Assembly: GCF_001262505.1 (NCBI RefSeq)
Contig: NZ_KQ410726.1
Coordinates: 186,001 to 250,000 of the forward strand
DNA length: 64,000 nt
Source: Shinella sp. SUS2
Lineage (GTDB): Bacteria > Pseudomonadota > Alphaproteobacteria > Rhizobiales > Rhizobiaceae
Reading direction: 5' to 3'
In this document: positions 25,475 through 34,320 of the stretch, in pieces
Numbering within the stretch: the first letter of the stretch is position 1
Layout of the letters: each line of letters opens with the position of its first letter
The notes under the pieces: model-generated
Told to the model about the DNA's origin: nothing
What the model saw: only the letters and a program-made list of their open reading frames with translations
Databases searched by the model: none
Translations under genes and position numbers: made by a program

Positions 25475-25732
25475 TTAGCGAAGGATCTTCACCGTCTTCG
25501 CCTCGTGGTTCTTGCCGGACATGTCGAAGGAGACGGACACCTTCTCGCCAGCCTTCAGCCCGGGATCGTGGAACCCTTTGGGAAGCTGGTAGACGGTGCC
25601 ATCGGAAAGCGTCAGAGACATCGACGCCTTGTTGTAGTCCTTGACCGTGCCGGTCGCCGTCTGGGCGGCGAGGGCAAGCGCCGGGGTGGCGAGAACCGTG
25701 ACGATGGCGAGATTGGAAAGAAGAACACGCAT
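25475..25732 (-). CDS. Exported DUF1344 protein
   Basis: An 85-residue protein with a signal peptide (about 1-22, ending ALALAAQ). The mature part TGTVKDYNKASMSLTLSDGT and YQLPKGF is the DUF1344 pattern, a small beta-barrel common and multicopy in Rhizobiales, of unknown function. I start at 25732, which gives a signal peptide immediately; the longer open frame to 25969 has none. CAGGA precedes the ATG. Confidence 0.85.
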   Translation of the reverse strand: MRVLLSNLAIVTVLATPALALAAQTATGTVKDYNKASMSLTLSDGTVYQLPKGFHDPGLKAGEKVSVSFDMSGKNHEAKTVKILR

Positions 25733-26056
25733 CTGTGTCGTCCTGAATTGGCCCCGGGCGGGGCGCTGTGAAACCGTCCGGAAGCGTCGTGTCGCAGCCC
25801 CCTGGGGGTGGAGCCGCCGGCGCTCCCCGGCTTCGAGATGGACGGTAGGCCCGGAAAAATCCGTTTTCAAATTAACAAGATTTAATTCTGACTGTCGCGA
25901 AACGGCCGGAATTTCAGGGCTTTGCGGCCGAAACTTGGCATATCCGCCGGTAACGTTTCTGTCGCACAAACCCTCGCAAGCGATTCAAAAGATTCGCGCT
26001 TTCGGCTAGAATCGCCGCAAGAGAGCGCCACCTCATGCCTGCCGGGAGATAAGCCC

Positions 26057-27058
26057 ATGTCACTTCCCTCATCCATGACCCATGTCGGGCTCAGCGAACA
26101 TGGCGGCCCCAACAATCTCATGGTGATGGAGGGCCGCACGCCACAGCCGAAGCGCGGCGAGATCCTCGTGCGCGTCGCGGCCGCCGGCATCAACCGGCCG
26201 GACGTGCTTCAGCGCAAGGGCGATTATCCGCCACCGCCCGATGCCAGCCCCATTCTCGGCCTCGAAATCGCCGGCGAAGTGGTGGCGCTCGGCGAGGACG
26301 TCACCGGCTACACGCTCGGCGACAGGGTCTGCGCGCTGGCCAATGGCGGCGGTTATGCGCAATATTGCGCGGTGCCGGCCGGCCAGGCGCTGCCGTTCCC
26401 GAAGGGTTTTGACGCGGTGCAGGCCGCGGCCCTGCCGGAAACCTTCTTCACCGTCTGGGCCAATCTCTTCATGATGGCGGGCCTGAAGCCCGGCGAGAGC
26501 GTGCTGATCCACGGCGGTTCGAGCGGCATCGGCACGACGGCGATCCAGCTCGCCAGCGCGCTCGGTTCACGCGTCTTCACGACGGCCGGTACGGCGGAGA
26601 AGTGTGCCGCCTGCGTCGATCTCGGCGCCAGCCGGGCGATCAACTACCGCAGCGAGGATTTCTGCGCCGTCATTGCCGAGGAGACCGGCCGGGCCGGCGT
26701 CGACGTCATCCTCGACATGATCGGCGCGGCCTATTTCGAGCGGAACCTGAAGTCGCTCGCCCGCGACGGGCGCCTGTCGATCATCGCCTTCCTCGGCGGC
26801 ACCTTCGCGGAGAAGGTGAGCCTTGCGCCCATCCTGCAGAAGCGCCTGCACCTGATGGGCTCGGCCATGCGCCCGCGCACAGCGGCGGAAAAGCAGGAGA
26901 TCCGCGACGCGCTCCTGGAGAAGGCCTGGCCGCTCTTGGAGGGGGGGCGCATCGCCCCCGTCATCCACGCCGTCATGCCGTTCAGCGAGGCGGCCGCCGG
27001 CCACCGCATGATGGAGCATGGCGATCATATCGGAAAGATCATGCTGACCTTCGAGTAG
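26057..27058 (+). CDS. NAD(P)H-quinone oxidoreductase (zinc-free MDR family)
   Basis: A 333-residue medium-chain reductase of the zeta-crystallin/PIG3 type. The GroES-like half contains [20 protein letters not shown] (about 44-63), and the Rossmann half has [15 protein letters not shown] (about 152-166) for NADPH. The structural and catalytic zinc cysteines of true alcohol dehydrogenases are missing, as expected. It reduces quinones or enones by one or two electrons. GGGAGA precedes the ATG 26057. It is monocistronic, convergent with the GGDEF gene. Confidence 0.88.
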   Translation: MSLPSSMTHVGLSEHGGPNNLMVMEGRTPQPKRGEILVRVAAAGINRPDVLQRKGDYPPPPDASPILGLEIAGEVVALGEDVTGYTLGDRVCALANGGGYAQYCAVPAGQALPFPKGFDAVQAAALPETFFTVWANLFMMAGLKPGESVLIHGGSSGIGTTAIQLASALGSRVFTTAGTAEKCAACVDLGASRAINYRSEDFCAVIAEETGRAGVDVILDMIGAAYFERNLKSLARDGRLSIIAFLGGTFAEKVSLAPILQKRLHLMGSAMRPRTAAEKQEIRDALLEKAWPLLEGGRIAPVIHAVMPFSEAAAGHRMMEHGDHIGKIMLTFE

Positions 27059-27100
27059 CGCGTTTCCGGTCGAAGCGGCGCCGCCTTGGCGCGGGGCGGC

Positions 27101-28033
27101 TCAAGGCGCCTGCTCGATGCGGTCGCGGCCGAGGCGCTTGGCGCTGTAGAGTGCGCGGTCGGCCCGCTCGAACAGGTCCTCCACCGCATTGCCGCAGAAT
27201 TCCGCGACGCCCGCCGACATGGTGTAGGCGCAGCCGGGGCCGGCACGGTCTTCTGCCCGCGCCACATGGCAGCGAAGGCGCTCCATGGCGTGCATCGCCT
27301 CGCCAAGGCCGGCGCCCGGCATCAGCATGAGGAATTCCTCCCCGCCGATCCGGGCGAAGAGATCGCCGGCGCGCGATTGCTGCCGTCCCGCCGCGGCAAA
27401 ATGCCGGAGCACCTCGTCACCCCGGGCATGGCCATAGCGGTCGTTGATCGCCTTGAAATGATCGAGGTCGATAAGCGCGAGCGAGAGCCGCGCACCGTCG
27501 CGAAAGGCGATCCGCATTTCCGCGTCCAGCCTAGCCATCGCCGCGCGGCGGTTGAGGAGGCCCGTCAGCGGGTCCGTGTCGGCGGCAAGCTGCGCCGCGT
27601 CGCGGGCGATCTGCAGCATGCGCTCGTTGGATTTGAGCATGGTGATGTCGGTGAAGACGCTCCACAGCCAGCCGTCGCCCAAAAGCGTCTCGTTCACCAG
27701 GAACCAGCGGTCGTCGCCGATGTCGATCTCGAAGGCGCGCTGCGGGCGGCTGCGCCGCTTGGCATGGGCCATGTCCAGGAAGGCATCGATCGGTCCGCTC
27801 ATCCGCGGGCCGACACCGTTGGCATGGCAGTGGCGCATGATGTCGGCAAAGGTGCGGGCGCCCGGCTGCACGTCGAAAAGCGCGCGAAAGACCATCGAGG
27901 CATAGGAAAGCTCGTCCTCCGGCGAAAACAGCGCGAAGGCGACGCCGGACGCGTCGAGCCCGGACAGTATGAGATCCGTTGTGGCCCGGTCCCGGATGAG
28001 GGCGAGCGGCAGGATCGCATCGACATGCGTCAT
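27101..28033 (-). CDS. PAS-GGDEF diguanylate cyclase
   Basis: A 310-residue cytoplasmic protein. A PAS-like domain (about 15-135, ending WSVFTDITMLK) senses an unknown signal. The GGDEF domain (about 145-310) begins DPLTGLLNRRA and carries the intact active motif GGEEF, with the inhibitory RxxD (RAGD) five residues before it, so it should make c-di-GMP with product control. The ATG 28033 has GGGAG upstream. The next gene on the same strand, an MFS exporter, lies 157 bases upstream; co-transcription is uncertain. Confidence 0.88.
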   Translation of the reverse strand: MTHVDAILPLALIRDRATTDLILSGLDASGVAFALFSPEDELSYASMVFRALFDVQPGARTFADIMRHCHANGVGPRMSGPIDAFLDMAHAKRRSRPQRAFEIDIGDDRWFLVNETLLGDGWLWSVFTDITMLKSNERMLQIARDAAQLAADTDPLTGLLNRRAAMARLDAEMRIAFRDGARLSLALIDLDHFKAINDRYGHARGDEVLRHFAAAGRQQSRAGDLFARIGGEEFLMLMPGAGLGEAMHAMERLRCHVARAEDRAGPGCAYTMSAGVAEFCGNAVEDLFERADRALYSAKRLGRDRIEQAP

Positions 28034-28190
28034 GCCGCTCCCGCCCGGCCACCTGTGCCCGTCGTTGCGTTTCACCCGCCGTTTCCTTCTCGTGACCGAA
28101 TCGTCGGGTGTCACACCGGACGATCGCCATTGTTTGTGGCAGAAGGTGGCGGGGTCGCAACGAAGACCCTCGGTTTCCGTTAACAAATCC

Positions 28191-29627
28191 TCAACCCGCC
28201 GCCGTGCCCCTTACGGCGGGAAGGCGGAGGGCGAGGAGGATGCCCACGGCAGCCGGCAGGGCGAGCAGCGCATAGAGCCAGCGCGCCGCCGTCAACGCCC
28301 CGTCCACGCCGCCGGGGTGCACGAGGCCCGTGGAATTGACGATGACGCCGGCAAGCGCCGCGCCGAAGGCGGCCCCCAGCGCCTGCATGGTGGTGATCGC
28401 CGCCGAGGCCTTGTCCGTCTCGCCGGGCGGCGCAAGATGCAGAACGAGGGTGACGAGATGCGCCCAGCCCATGCCGATGCCGAACCCCATGAGGAAGATG
28501 AAGATGGTGGCGATCGTGAGCAGCACGAGACCGCTTGCCGGGTTGTGCCGGGCGAGCGCGACGACGAGGAGGACGGTCGCCAGCGTCTCGATCAGCGCGC
28601 CCGCGACGATCACCCGGTTGGCGCGGCGCCCCTTGAGGCCGGCGGTGGCGAAGGCTGCGATCGTCCAGCCCAGCGCCAGCAGCGCAACGAGATAGCCGGA
28701 GACGAGCGGGCTCACGCCATGCAGCACCTGCAGGAAGTAGGGGATGTAGATATCCGAGCAGATCGTCACCAGCAGCAAGAGCATGATGAGGTAGACGCGG
28801 GCGAGCGGCGAGCCGAGGCTGATCGTGCCCGCCGGCAGCAGCCGCCCCTCGGCCCGGCGCTCGATCGCGACCGTCGCCAGCACCGCAAGCACGGCGGCGG
28901 CCGCAAAGGCGCCGCGCAGCACCGGCGCCGCCACGGAACTGGCGAAGGACAGCACCACCACGGCGGCAACGAGCAGTGCGATCTGCAGGAACGGCGTCTT
29001 CGTCGTTACGCGCTCGCCTTCGTCCGACGGCAGTAGCCGCGGCGCGGCGACGGTCATCAGCACCGAGAGCGGCACGAGCAGCGCGAAGGCCTCGCGCCAG
29101 GCGCTGCCGGCGGCAAAGACGCCGCCGATCGTCGGGCCGAGGAAGGTGGCGATGCCCCAGGCCGCGGCATAGAGCGTCGAAGCGGTGCTCCACAGCGGTT
29201 CGGGATAGACATGGCGGATGAAGGCATAGCCGAGCGCCACGAGGAAACCCGCGCCGAGCCCCTGGACCGCCCGGCCGGCAAGCACCGTCTCCATGGTCGG
29301 CGCGACGGCGCAGACGAGGCTGCCGATGCCGAAGAGCAGCGCGCCGGCCCTGTAGCAATGGTTGAGCGTCACCCTTTCCGGCCGCACGGCGACGAAGGTG
29401 GAGCCGAGCACGGAAGCCGCCACATAGATCGTCGTCGCCCAGGCGAAGAGCGAAAGGCCGCCGATATCGCGCACGATCGAGGGCATCAGCGTGGCGGTGA
29501 TATAGGTCTCCACCGCATGCAGCATGATGCCGCCGCCGAGCATCAGCGTGCTGAACAGATAGGCGCGGGAGAACAGGCTGGAAAGCCGCGGTGCGGCATC
29601 CTTCGGGATCGTGACACTGTCGGACAT
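28191..29627 (-). CDS. MFS transporter (drug-resistance type, 14-helix class)
   Basis: A 478-residue permease with about 14 hydrophobic helices. Motif A-like segments (SVFVAVRPERVTLN region, about 68-82) and motif C-like GLGAGFLVALGYAF (about 127-140) agree with the EmrB/QacA group of proton-drug antiporters. The substrate is unknown. AAGG precedes the ATG 29627. No membrane-fusion partner or TetR/MarR regulator gene adjoins it, so it is not an obvious tripartite pump. Confidence 0.82.
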   Translation of the reverse strand: MSDSVTIPKDAAPRLSSLFSRAYLFSTLMLGGGIMLHAVETYITATLMPSIVRDIGGLSLFAWATTIYVAASVLGSTFVAVRPERVTLNHCYRAGALLFGIGSLVCAVAPTMETVLAGRAVQGLGAGFLVALGYAFIRHVYPEPLWSTASTLYAAAWGIATFLGPTIGGVFAAGSAWREAFALLVPLSVLMTVAAPRLLPSDEGERVTTKTPFLQIALLVAAVVVLSFASSVAAPVLRGAFAAAAVLAVLATVAIERRAEGRLLPAGTISLGSPLARVYLIMLLLLVTICSDIYIPYFLQVLHGVSPLVSGYLVALLALGWTIAAFATAGLKGRRANRVIVAGALIETLATVLLVVALARHNPASGLVLLTIATIFIFLMGFGIGMGWAHLVTLVLHLAPPGETDKASAAITTMQALGAAFGAALAGVIVNSTGLVHPGGVDGALTAARWLYALLALPAAVGILLALRLPAVRGTAAG

Positions 29628-29772
29628 GGATAGGCCTTGCGAATTTGAGGCCGAAGACCTCGCATGGGGCACACGGCAGTTCAAGCCGTGACTTTTGGGC
29701 GAAAGAGGAGCCGTCAGGCGCGGGGCGTGGCCGATGCCGATGAAAAGCTGCTCGGTAGACGCGGAGGCAGAC

Positions 29773-30099
29773 CTACATCAGATGCCCGGTCCACCAGCCG
29801 CGATCGCTGGACACCCTGATCAGCACCATGATCACGGTCGCGATGATGCCGCCGATGAACAGCGCCGTCGCGTGCCGGACATAGGCCGGAGACCCCGCCG
29901 TGGCGGCCGGCACCATGGGCTTCAGGATGAAAAGCGCGATCATCACGAGAATGTCGAAGATGACCGAGACGAGGGGCCATGGTGGCAGGGCAAATTTGGT
30001 GCCCGGGATGAGCACCCTCCACAGGCAGCGCAGGATCAGGAAGCCGGCAACAACCGCAAGAGCGATCGCTGCTCTGGATTGGGAACCTTGCTCGGCCAT
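29773..30099 (-). CDS. Three-helix hypothetical membrane protein
   Basis: A 108-residue protein with hydrophobic helices at about 10-30, 42-62 and 78-95. It opens MAEQGSQSRAAIALAVVAGF. No family is recognised. The start at 30099 is the first in-frame ATG giving a normal cytoplasmic head; GGGGCGAG upstream is a fair ribosome-binding site. The long open frame further upstream has no coding character. Function is unknown. Confidence 0.55.
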   Translation of the reverse strand: MAEQGSQSRAAIALAVVAGFLILRCLWRVLIPGTKFALPPWPLVSVIFDILVMIALFILKPMVPAATAGSPAYVRHATALFIGGIIATVIMVLIRVSSDRGWWTGHLM

Positions 30100-30235
30100 G
30101 CGTCGCTCGCCCCTGAAAGATTGGCGGGTATGAAAGCATGGCCTTGCAGAAACGGCAATCGCGGCGGTGGCCTTCGTCGGCCCTTCCCGGCTCGGGGAAG
30201 GGCCGTCGCGCAGGTGAGGCAGGCTTCGCCGGGGC

Positions 30236-30694
30236 TTACGGGTTCCATTCACCCGCCACCTGCCGCGTCGCGACATTGAAGCGGTTCCACACGTTGATCG
30301 CCGCGATCTCGACGACCAGCGCGGCGAGCGTCTTTTCGTCATAGTGCCGGGCAGCCTCGTTCCAGATCGTATCCGGCACCGGCTCCTCGCGGTCGGCGAT
30401 GCGCGTCAGAGCCTCGGTCAGCGCCAGAGCGGCCCGTTCCGCGTCCGTGTAGAACGGCGCCTCGCGCCAGGCGGCGACGGAGAGGATGCGCCGGTCGCTC
30501 TCGCCGGCCTTCTTCATGATGCGCGGGTGCAGATCGACGCAGAAGCCGCAGCCGTTGATCTGGCTGGCGCGCAGATGCACGAGATGGGCGGTCTTTTCCG
30601 GCAGTTCCGCCTTCTGGGCAGCGCCCTGCAGCGCCTGCATGGCCTTCATGACGTCGGGCAGCACGGTAACGATATTGGTCATACGGGATTGCAT
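30236..30694 (-). CDS. Carboxymuconolactone decarboxylase/AhpD-like protein
   Basis: A 152-residue alkylhydroperoxidase-type protein. CGFCVDLH (49-56) is the redox CxxC plus His of AhpD-like proteins. The rest (YTDAERAALALTEALTRI) fits the CMD fold. AAGGAG precedes the ATG at 30694. It diverges from an ECF41-type sigma gene. CMD, oxidoreductase or epimerase genes are the standard ECF41 partners, and a matching ECF41 promoter faces this gene. Role: probably thiol-based peroxide or disulfide chemistry. Confidence 0.9.
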   Translation of the reverse strand: MQSRMTNIVTVLPDVMKAMQALQGAAQKAELPEKTAHLVHLRASQINGCGFCVDLHPRIMKKAGESDRRILSVAAWREAPFYTDAERAALALTEALTRIADREEPVPDTIWNEAARHYDEKTLAALVVEIAAINVWNRFNVATRQVAGEWNP

Positions 30695-30739
30695 TTCATC
30701 ACTCCTTGATTTGTTTTCAGCATCGACGGCAGCGAGCCC

Positions 30740-30766
30740 TGTCACACCGGTGCGGCTTCGTTCGTC
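30740..30766 (+). promoter_or_regulatory. ECF41-type promoter for the sigma factor gene
   Basis: TGTCACA (30740-30746), a 16-base spacer, then CGTC (30763-30766). This equals the ECF41 promoter consensus as I recall it from the family literature. It lies 36 bases before the sigma start codon and implies autoregulation. Confidence 0.75.
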
Positions 30767-30774
30767 ATGGCCAT

Positions 30775-30801
30775 GACGCCGCTGGACGAAGGAGTGTGAC
30801 C
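30775..30801 (-). promoter_or_regulatory. ECF41-type promoter for the CMD/AhpD-like gene
   Basis: Read leftward: GGTCACA (30801-30795), a 16-base spacer, then CGTC (30778-30775). It differs from the consensus -35 by one base and points at the CMD-like gene, 80 bases away. It overlaps the sigma gene's ribosome-binding site. Confidence 0.65.
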
Positions 30802-30802
30802 G

Positions 30803-31669
30803 ATGCGCGAAAAAAGTTTCTGGACCGACCGTTTCGAGGCCGAGCGCGGGCGCCTGCGCGCCGTTGCGCTGCGCATGCTGGGCTCGCAGGGCGAGGCCGA
30901 GGATGCGGTGCAGGAGGCCTGGCTGCGGCTGGAGCGGGCGGGTGGCGGCGAGATCGATAATCTCGGCGGCTGGCTGACCACCGTCGTCGGCCGCATCTGC
31001 CTCGACATGCTGCGCGCCCGCGCCCGGCGGCGCGAGGAGCCGATCGACGGCGAGGACGGCGCGGTCCAGCACGCAGATCCCGGCGCGGCGGCGGACGAGC
31101 AGGCGGCGCTTGCCGATTCGGTCGGCCTTGCGCTTCTCGTCGTGCTGGAGCGCCTTGCGCCCGCCGAACGCCTCGCCTTCGTGCTGCACGACATGTTCGA
31201 CGTGCCCTTCGAGGAGATCGGCCGCATCGTCGACCGTTCGCCCGTCGCCGCCCGCCAGCTCGCCAGCCGCGCCCGCCGCCGCGTGCAGGGCCTGCCGGAA
31301 ACCCCGTCCGCCGATTACGACCGTCGTAAAAACGTCGTCGCGGCCTTCCTCGCCGCCTCGCGTGACGGCGATTTTTCCAGCCTGCTCGCCGTGCTCGATC
31401 CCGACGTCGTCTTCCATGCGGACGCCGATGCAGTCCGGCTCGGCTCGCTTGCGGAAATGCACGGCGCCCAGGCCGTGGCGACCAACTTCAAGGGCAAGGC
31501 GAAGGCGGCAAGGCTCGCGCTCATCGACGGCCAGCTCGGCCTCGCCGTCATTCTAGGCGGCGCGCTCAAGCTCGTCGTGCTCATGGAGGTGGAGGGCGAT
31601 CACATCATCGCAATCGATTCCATTGCCGATCCCGCGCGCGTTGCGGCTTGCGAGGTGGCGTATCTGTAA
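30803..31669 (+). CDS. ECF sigma factor with C-terminal SnoaL-like domain (ECF41 type)
   Basis: A 288-residue sigma factor. Region 2 is at about 8-75 (LRMLGSQGEAEDAVQEAWLR, then LGGWLTTVVGRICLDMLRAR) and region 4 at about 115-165 (RLAFVLHDMFDVPFEEIG and ARQLASRARRRV). A SnoaL-like extension (about 172-288) replaces an anti-sigma factor. That fusion, the WLTTVV motif and the divergent CMD-like gene define the ECF41/SigJ group. In that group the extension inhibits or adjusts activity. AAGGAG precedes the ATG. No anti-sigma gene is present, as expected. The inducing signal is unknown. Confidence 0.92.
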   Translation: MREKSFWTDRFEAERGRLRAVALRMLGSQGEAEDAVQEAWLRLERAGGGEIDNLGGWLTTVVGRICLDMLRARARRREEPIDGEDGAVQHADPGAAADEQAALADSVGLALLVVLERLAPAERLAFVLHDMFDVPFEEIGRIVDRSPVAARQLASRARRRVQGLPETPSADYDRRKNVVAAFLAASRDGDFSSLLAVLDPDVVFHADADAVRLGSLAEMHGAQAVATNFKGKAKAARLALIDGQLGLAVILGGALKLVVLMEVEGDHIIAIDSIADPARVAACEVAYL

Positions 31670-31692
31670 AGGGGGGATTCGGGCGGACGGCG

Positions 31693-32430
31693 CTACACGC
31701 CGATGCGTCCGATCGCCGGGATCTTGATCGCCGGGCGGTAGAAATCCACGCCGGCGACGAGGCCCATGATGTGCAGCTCCAGCCCGGAGCGCAGGCCGGC
31801 GGAGATGCCGACGAGGCCGTAGAGCGTCGCATGCACGTCCTTGCCGTCGGGATCGATCGCGAAGATCCTGCCCTCCGGCAGGTAGTCGCGCCCGACCGCG
31901 TCCGGCGGCAGCACCACGCCGAGTTCCGGCACCGAGCGCAGCACATGCGCGACGAAGGTGTTGGAGTTCGGCCCCGGCCAGATGCGATAGCCACCGGGTT
32001 TGGAGTAGGGGTAGGCCGCGATGGCCTTCTCGATCTTCGGGATCAGCCGCGCCGCCTCCTCGCCGCTGACGCTGACCACCACGCGCGGCGTGTTGGAGTA
32101 CCAGAAGGCGTCCGGCGCATAGCCGTTCTTGCGCACCGGCGTGCCCCAGCCGACCTTGTCGTAGCGGTTGTAGCTTCCGGCGTTCGCCTCCTTGGTGACG
32201 ATCCAGGCGTGGCTCGCCACCGCGCCCTTGAGGCCGCCCGTCGCGGCGGAGAAGATGTGGATCGTCGCCTGTGGCGTGTCTTCGGCCCCGGGCAGGATGC
32301 CGGCGGATTTCCAGTTCGCCTCCCGCCAGTTCTGCGGCCGGTCCTTGATGTACCAGTAGCCCGCCGAGGCGAGCGCCGGCATGAGGTAGATCACGAGGAA
32401 GAGGACAAGGACATTCCTCAACAGTTTCAT
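31693..32430 (-). CDS. DUF3750 membrane-anchored protein
   Basis: A 245-residue protein with one N-terminal hydrophobic segment (about 5-24), either a signal anchor or an uncleaved signal. IHIFSAATGGLKGAVASHAW and YSNTPRVVVSVSG, with GPNSNTFVAHVLR, match DUF3750. The conserved His in SHAW and the Asn/Thr/Phe run recall permuted NlpC/P60-like enzymes, but I would not assign catalysis. GGAGG precedes the ATG at 32430. It is monocistronic, convergent with the sigma gene and divergent from asparaginase. Confidence 0.8.
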   Translation of the reverse strand: MKLLRNVLVLFLVIYLMPALASAGYWYIKDRPQNWREANWKSAGILPGAEDTPQATIHIFSAATGGLKGAVASHAWIVTKEANAGSYNRYDKVGWGTPVRKNGYAPDAFWYSNTPRVVVSVSGEEAARLIPKIEKAIAAYPYSKPGGYRIWPGPNSNTFVAHVLRSVPELGVVLPPDAVGRDYLPEGRIFAIDPDGKDVHATLYGLVGISAGLRSGLELHIMGLVAGVDFYRPAIKIPAIGRIGV

Positions 32431-32507
32431 GCGCGGCACCTCCGAAATCGCGTGTGCGGACCCAGGTTTTCGGATAATACCGCACCGGAAACCGGAAATT
32501 TGAGGGC

Positions 32508-33521
32508 ATGAACATGGCAAACCCCGTCCTTGTCGAAGTCACCCGCGGCAATCTCGTCGAAAGCCGCCATCGCGGCATGGTCGTCGCGGTCGACGGCGAT
32601 GGCAAGGTGGTGTTTTCGCAGGGCGATATCGAGGCCGGCGTCTTCCCGCGTTCGGCCTGCAAGGCCATGCAAGGGCTGCCGCTCGTCGAAAGCGGCGCGG
32701 CGGACGCCTACGGCTTCGGCAACAGGGAACTGGCGCTCGCCTGTTCCTCGCATAGCGGCGAGCCGGAACATGCAAGCCTTGCCGGTGCCATGCTGGCCGC
32801 CGCCGGCGTCGACGAGAGCGTCCTGGAATGCGGCGCCCACTGGTCCTTCGAGCAGCCGGTGCTGATCGGTCAGGCGCGCGGCCTCGAGCGGCCGAGTGCG
32901 CTCCACAACAACTGCTCGGGTAAACATGCCGGCTTCGTCTGCGCCGCCTGCCACACCGGCAAGGACCTCAAGGGCTATGTGCGCTACGAGCACTCGGTCC
33001 AGGCGGAGATCCGTGGCGTCATGGAAAGCCTGACGGGCGCTGCGCTCGCGACCGACAATTGCGGCGTCGACGGCTGCTCCATCCCCACCTATGCCATGCC
33101 GCTGAAGAGCCTCGCGCACGGTTTTGCCAAGATGGCGACCGGCACCGGCCTTGCCCCTGAGCGCGCGAAGGCCGCGCGCCGGCTGATGGAGGCGTGCATG
33201 GCCGAGCCCTTCTACGTCGCCGGCACCAAGCGGGCCTGCACGCGGCTGATGAAGACGGCTCCCGGCCGCATCTTCGCCAAGACCGGCGCCGAGGGCGTTT
33301 TCTGCGCGGCCATCCCGGAAAAGGGCATCGCCATCGCCCTCAAATGCGAGGACGGCACGACCCGCGCCGCCGAAAGCATGGTCGCCGCTACGCTCGCCCG
33401 CTTCTTCTCCGACGAGCCCGCCCTCCACGCCGCTCTGATGGCCGAAGCCAACCGGTCCATGTCGAACTGGAACGGCGTTCATGTCGGCGACGTCCGCGTC
33501 ACGGACGCTTTCGCGGCCTGA
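32508..33521 (+). CDS. Zinc-type L-asparaginase (Rhizobium etli ReAV/ReAIV class)
   Basis: A 337-residue enzyme unrelated to the E. coli asparaginases (pfam AspII). The nucleophile dyad SACK (Ser49-Lys52) in FPRSACKAMQ, a Ser in ACSSHSG (80-81), and the metal ligands Cys136 and Lys139 (NNCSGKH) and Cys190 (NCGVDGC) match the ReAV active site with a shift of one residue. It makes aspartate and ammonia in the cytoplasm. Two ATGs, 32508 and 32514, are possible; the GAGGG spacing favours the second. It ends next to the DeoR gene stop (TGATCA). Confidence 0.9.
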   Translation: MNMANPVLVEVTRGNLVESRHRGMVVAVDGDGKVVFSQGDIEAGVFPRSACKAMQGLPLVESGAADAYGFGNRELALACSSHSGEPEHASLAGAMLAAAGVDESVLECGAHWSFEQPVLIGQARGLERPSALHNNCSGKHAGFVCAACHTGKDLKGYVRYEHSVQAEIRGVMESLTGAALATDNCGVDGCSIPTYAMPLKSLAHGFAKMATGTGLAPERAKAARRLMEACMAEPFYVAGTKRACTRLMKTAPGRIFAKTGAEGVFCAAIPEKGIAIALKCEDGTTRAAESMVAATLARFFSDEPALHAALMAEANRSMSNWNGVHVGDVRVTDAFAA

Positions 33522-34277
33522 TCAGGCCTCGATGACCTCCATCCCCGCTTCCCGGTAGGGGGCAATCGTCTCCGGCGGCAGGCCGGGTGGGAGGAGGAGG
33601 CCGGTGGCGGCGGCGAGCGGCAGGATCTTCCAGGGCGAGGCGCAGCCGAGTTTTTCGCGCGTCAGCAGGACCCAGGTCGCTGCGGCGTTCTCGGCGATGG
33701 TGCGTTTGGTGGCGGCTTCCTCCATGTCGCCGGTGGTGAAGCCGTGCGTCGGATGCGCGGCCGTCACGCCCATGAAGTAGAGATCTGCCTTCAGGCCGCG
33801 TATCGCCTCCAGCGCCATGGCGCCGGTCGACACCATCGAATGTCTGTAGAGCCTGCCGCCGATCAGCACGATCTCGGCGGTCGGGTGGCGCTCGAGCTCG
33901 CAGGCGATCGTCGGGCTGTGCGTCACCACCGTGAAGGCGAAATTGCGCGGCAGCAGGCGGGCAAGCGCCGCCGTCGTCGTGCCGCCATCGAGGAAGATCA
34001 CCTGGCCGGGCTCGATCATCGCCGCCGCGCGCGCGCCGAGCGCGGTCTTCTCGTCCGTCGCCACCGCCTGTCGCGCCGAAAAATCCGGCAGCGGTGGAGC
34101 GAGCGGCAGCGCGCCGCCATGCACGCGCTTGAGCAGGCCGTCCGCCGCCATTTCCCGAAGATCCCGCCGGATCGTGTCCTCCGACAGGTCGAGTTCCGCG
34201 GCGAGCGTCTTTGCGACGATCTCGCCGTCGCGATCGAGACGCTGGGCGATCAACGTCTTTCTCTGGCTGGTCAGCAT
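33522..34277 (-). CDS. DeoR/GlpR family transcriptional regulator
   Basis: A 251-residue regulator. The N-terminal winged helix (about 5-57) contains VAKTLAAELDLSEDTIRRDL and the recognition-helix tail KRVHGGALPL. The C-terminal DeoR sensor domain has FLDGGTTTAALARLLP (about 94-109) and IGGRLYRHSMVSTG, the sugar-phosphate-isomerase-like pocket. It diverges from the DUF4406 gene, and the gap contains a decamer-repeat array. It probably represses that pair and itself; the inducer would be a phosphorylated metabolite by family rule. Its stop codon touches that of asparaginase. Confidence 0.88.
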   Translation of the reverse strand: MLTSQRKTLIAQRLDRDGEIVAKTLAAELDLSEDTIRRDLREMAADGLLKRVHGGALPLAPPLPDFSARQAVATDEKTALGARAAAMIEPGQVIFLDGGTTTAALARLLPRNFAFTVVTHSPTIACELERHPTAEIVLIGGRLYRHSMVSTGAMALEAIRGLKADLYFMGVTAAHPTHGFTTGDMEEAATKRTIAENAAATWVLLTREKLGCASPWKILPLAAATGLLLPPGLPPETIAPYREAGMEVIEA

Positions 34278-34291
34278 ATCTGTGCTCCATC

Positions 34292-34320
34292 TTGACTATG
34301 CACGAAATTACACGAATAAT
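34292..34320 (+). promoter_or_regulatory. Sigma-70 promoter of the DUF4406/VOC genes
   Basis: TTGACT (34292-34297, preceded by C as in the rhizobial CTTGAC form) and AATAAT (34315-34320) are 17 bases apart. The predicted start near 34327 is inside the operator array. Confidence 0.55.
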
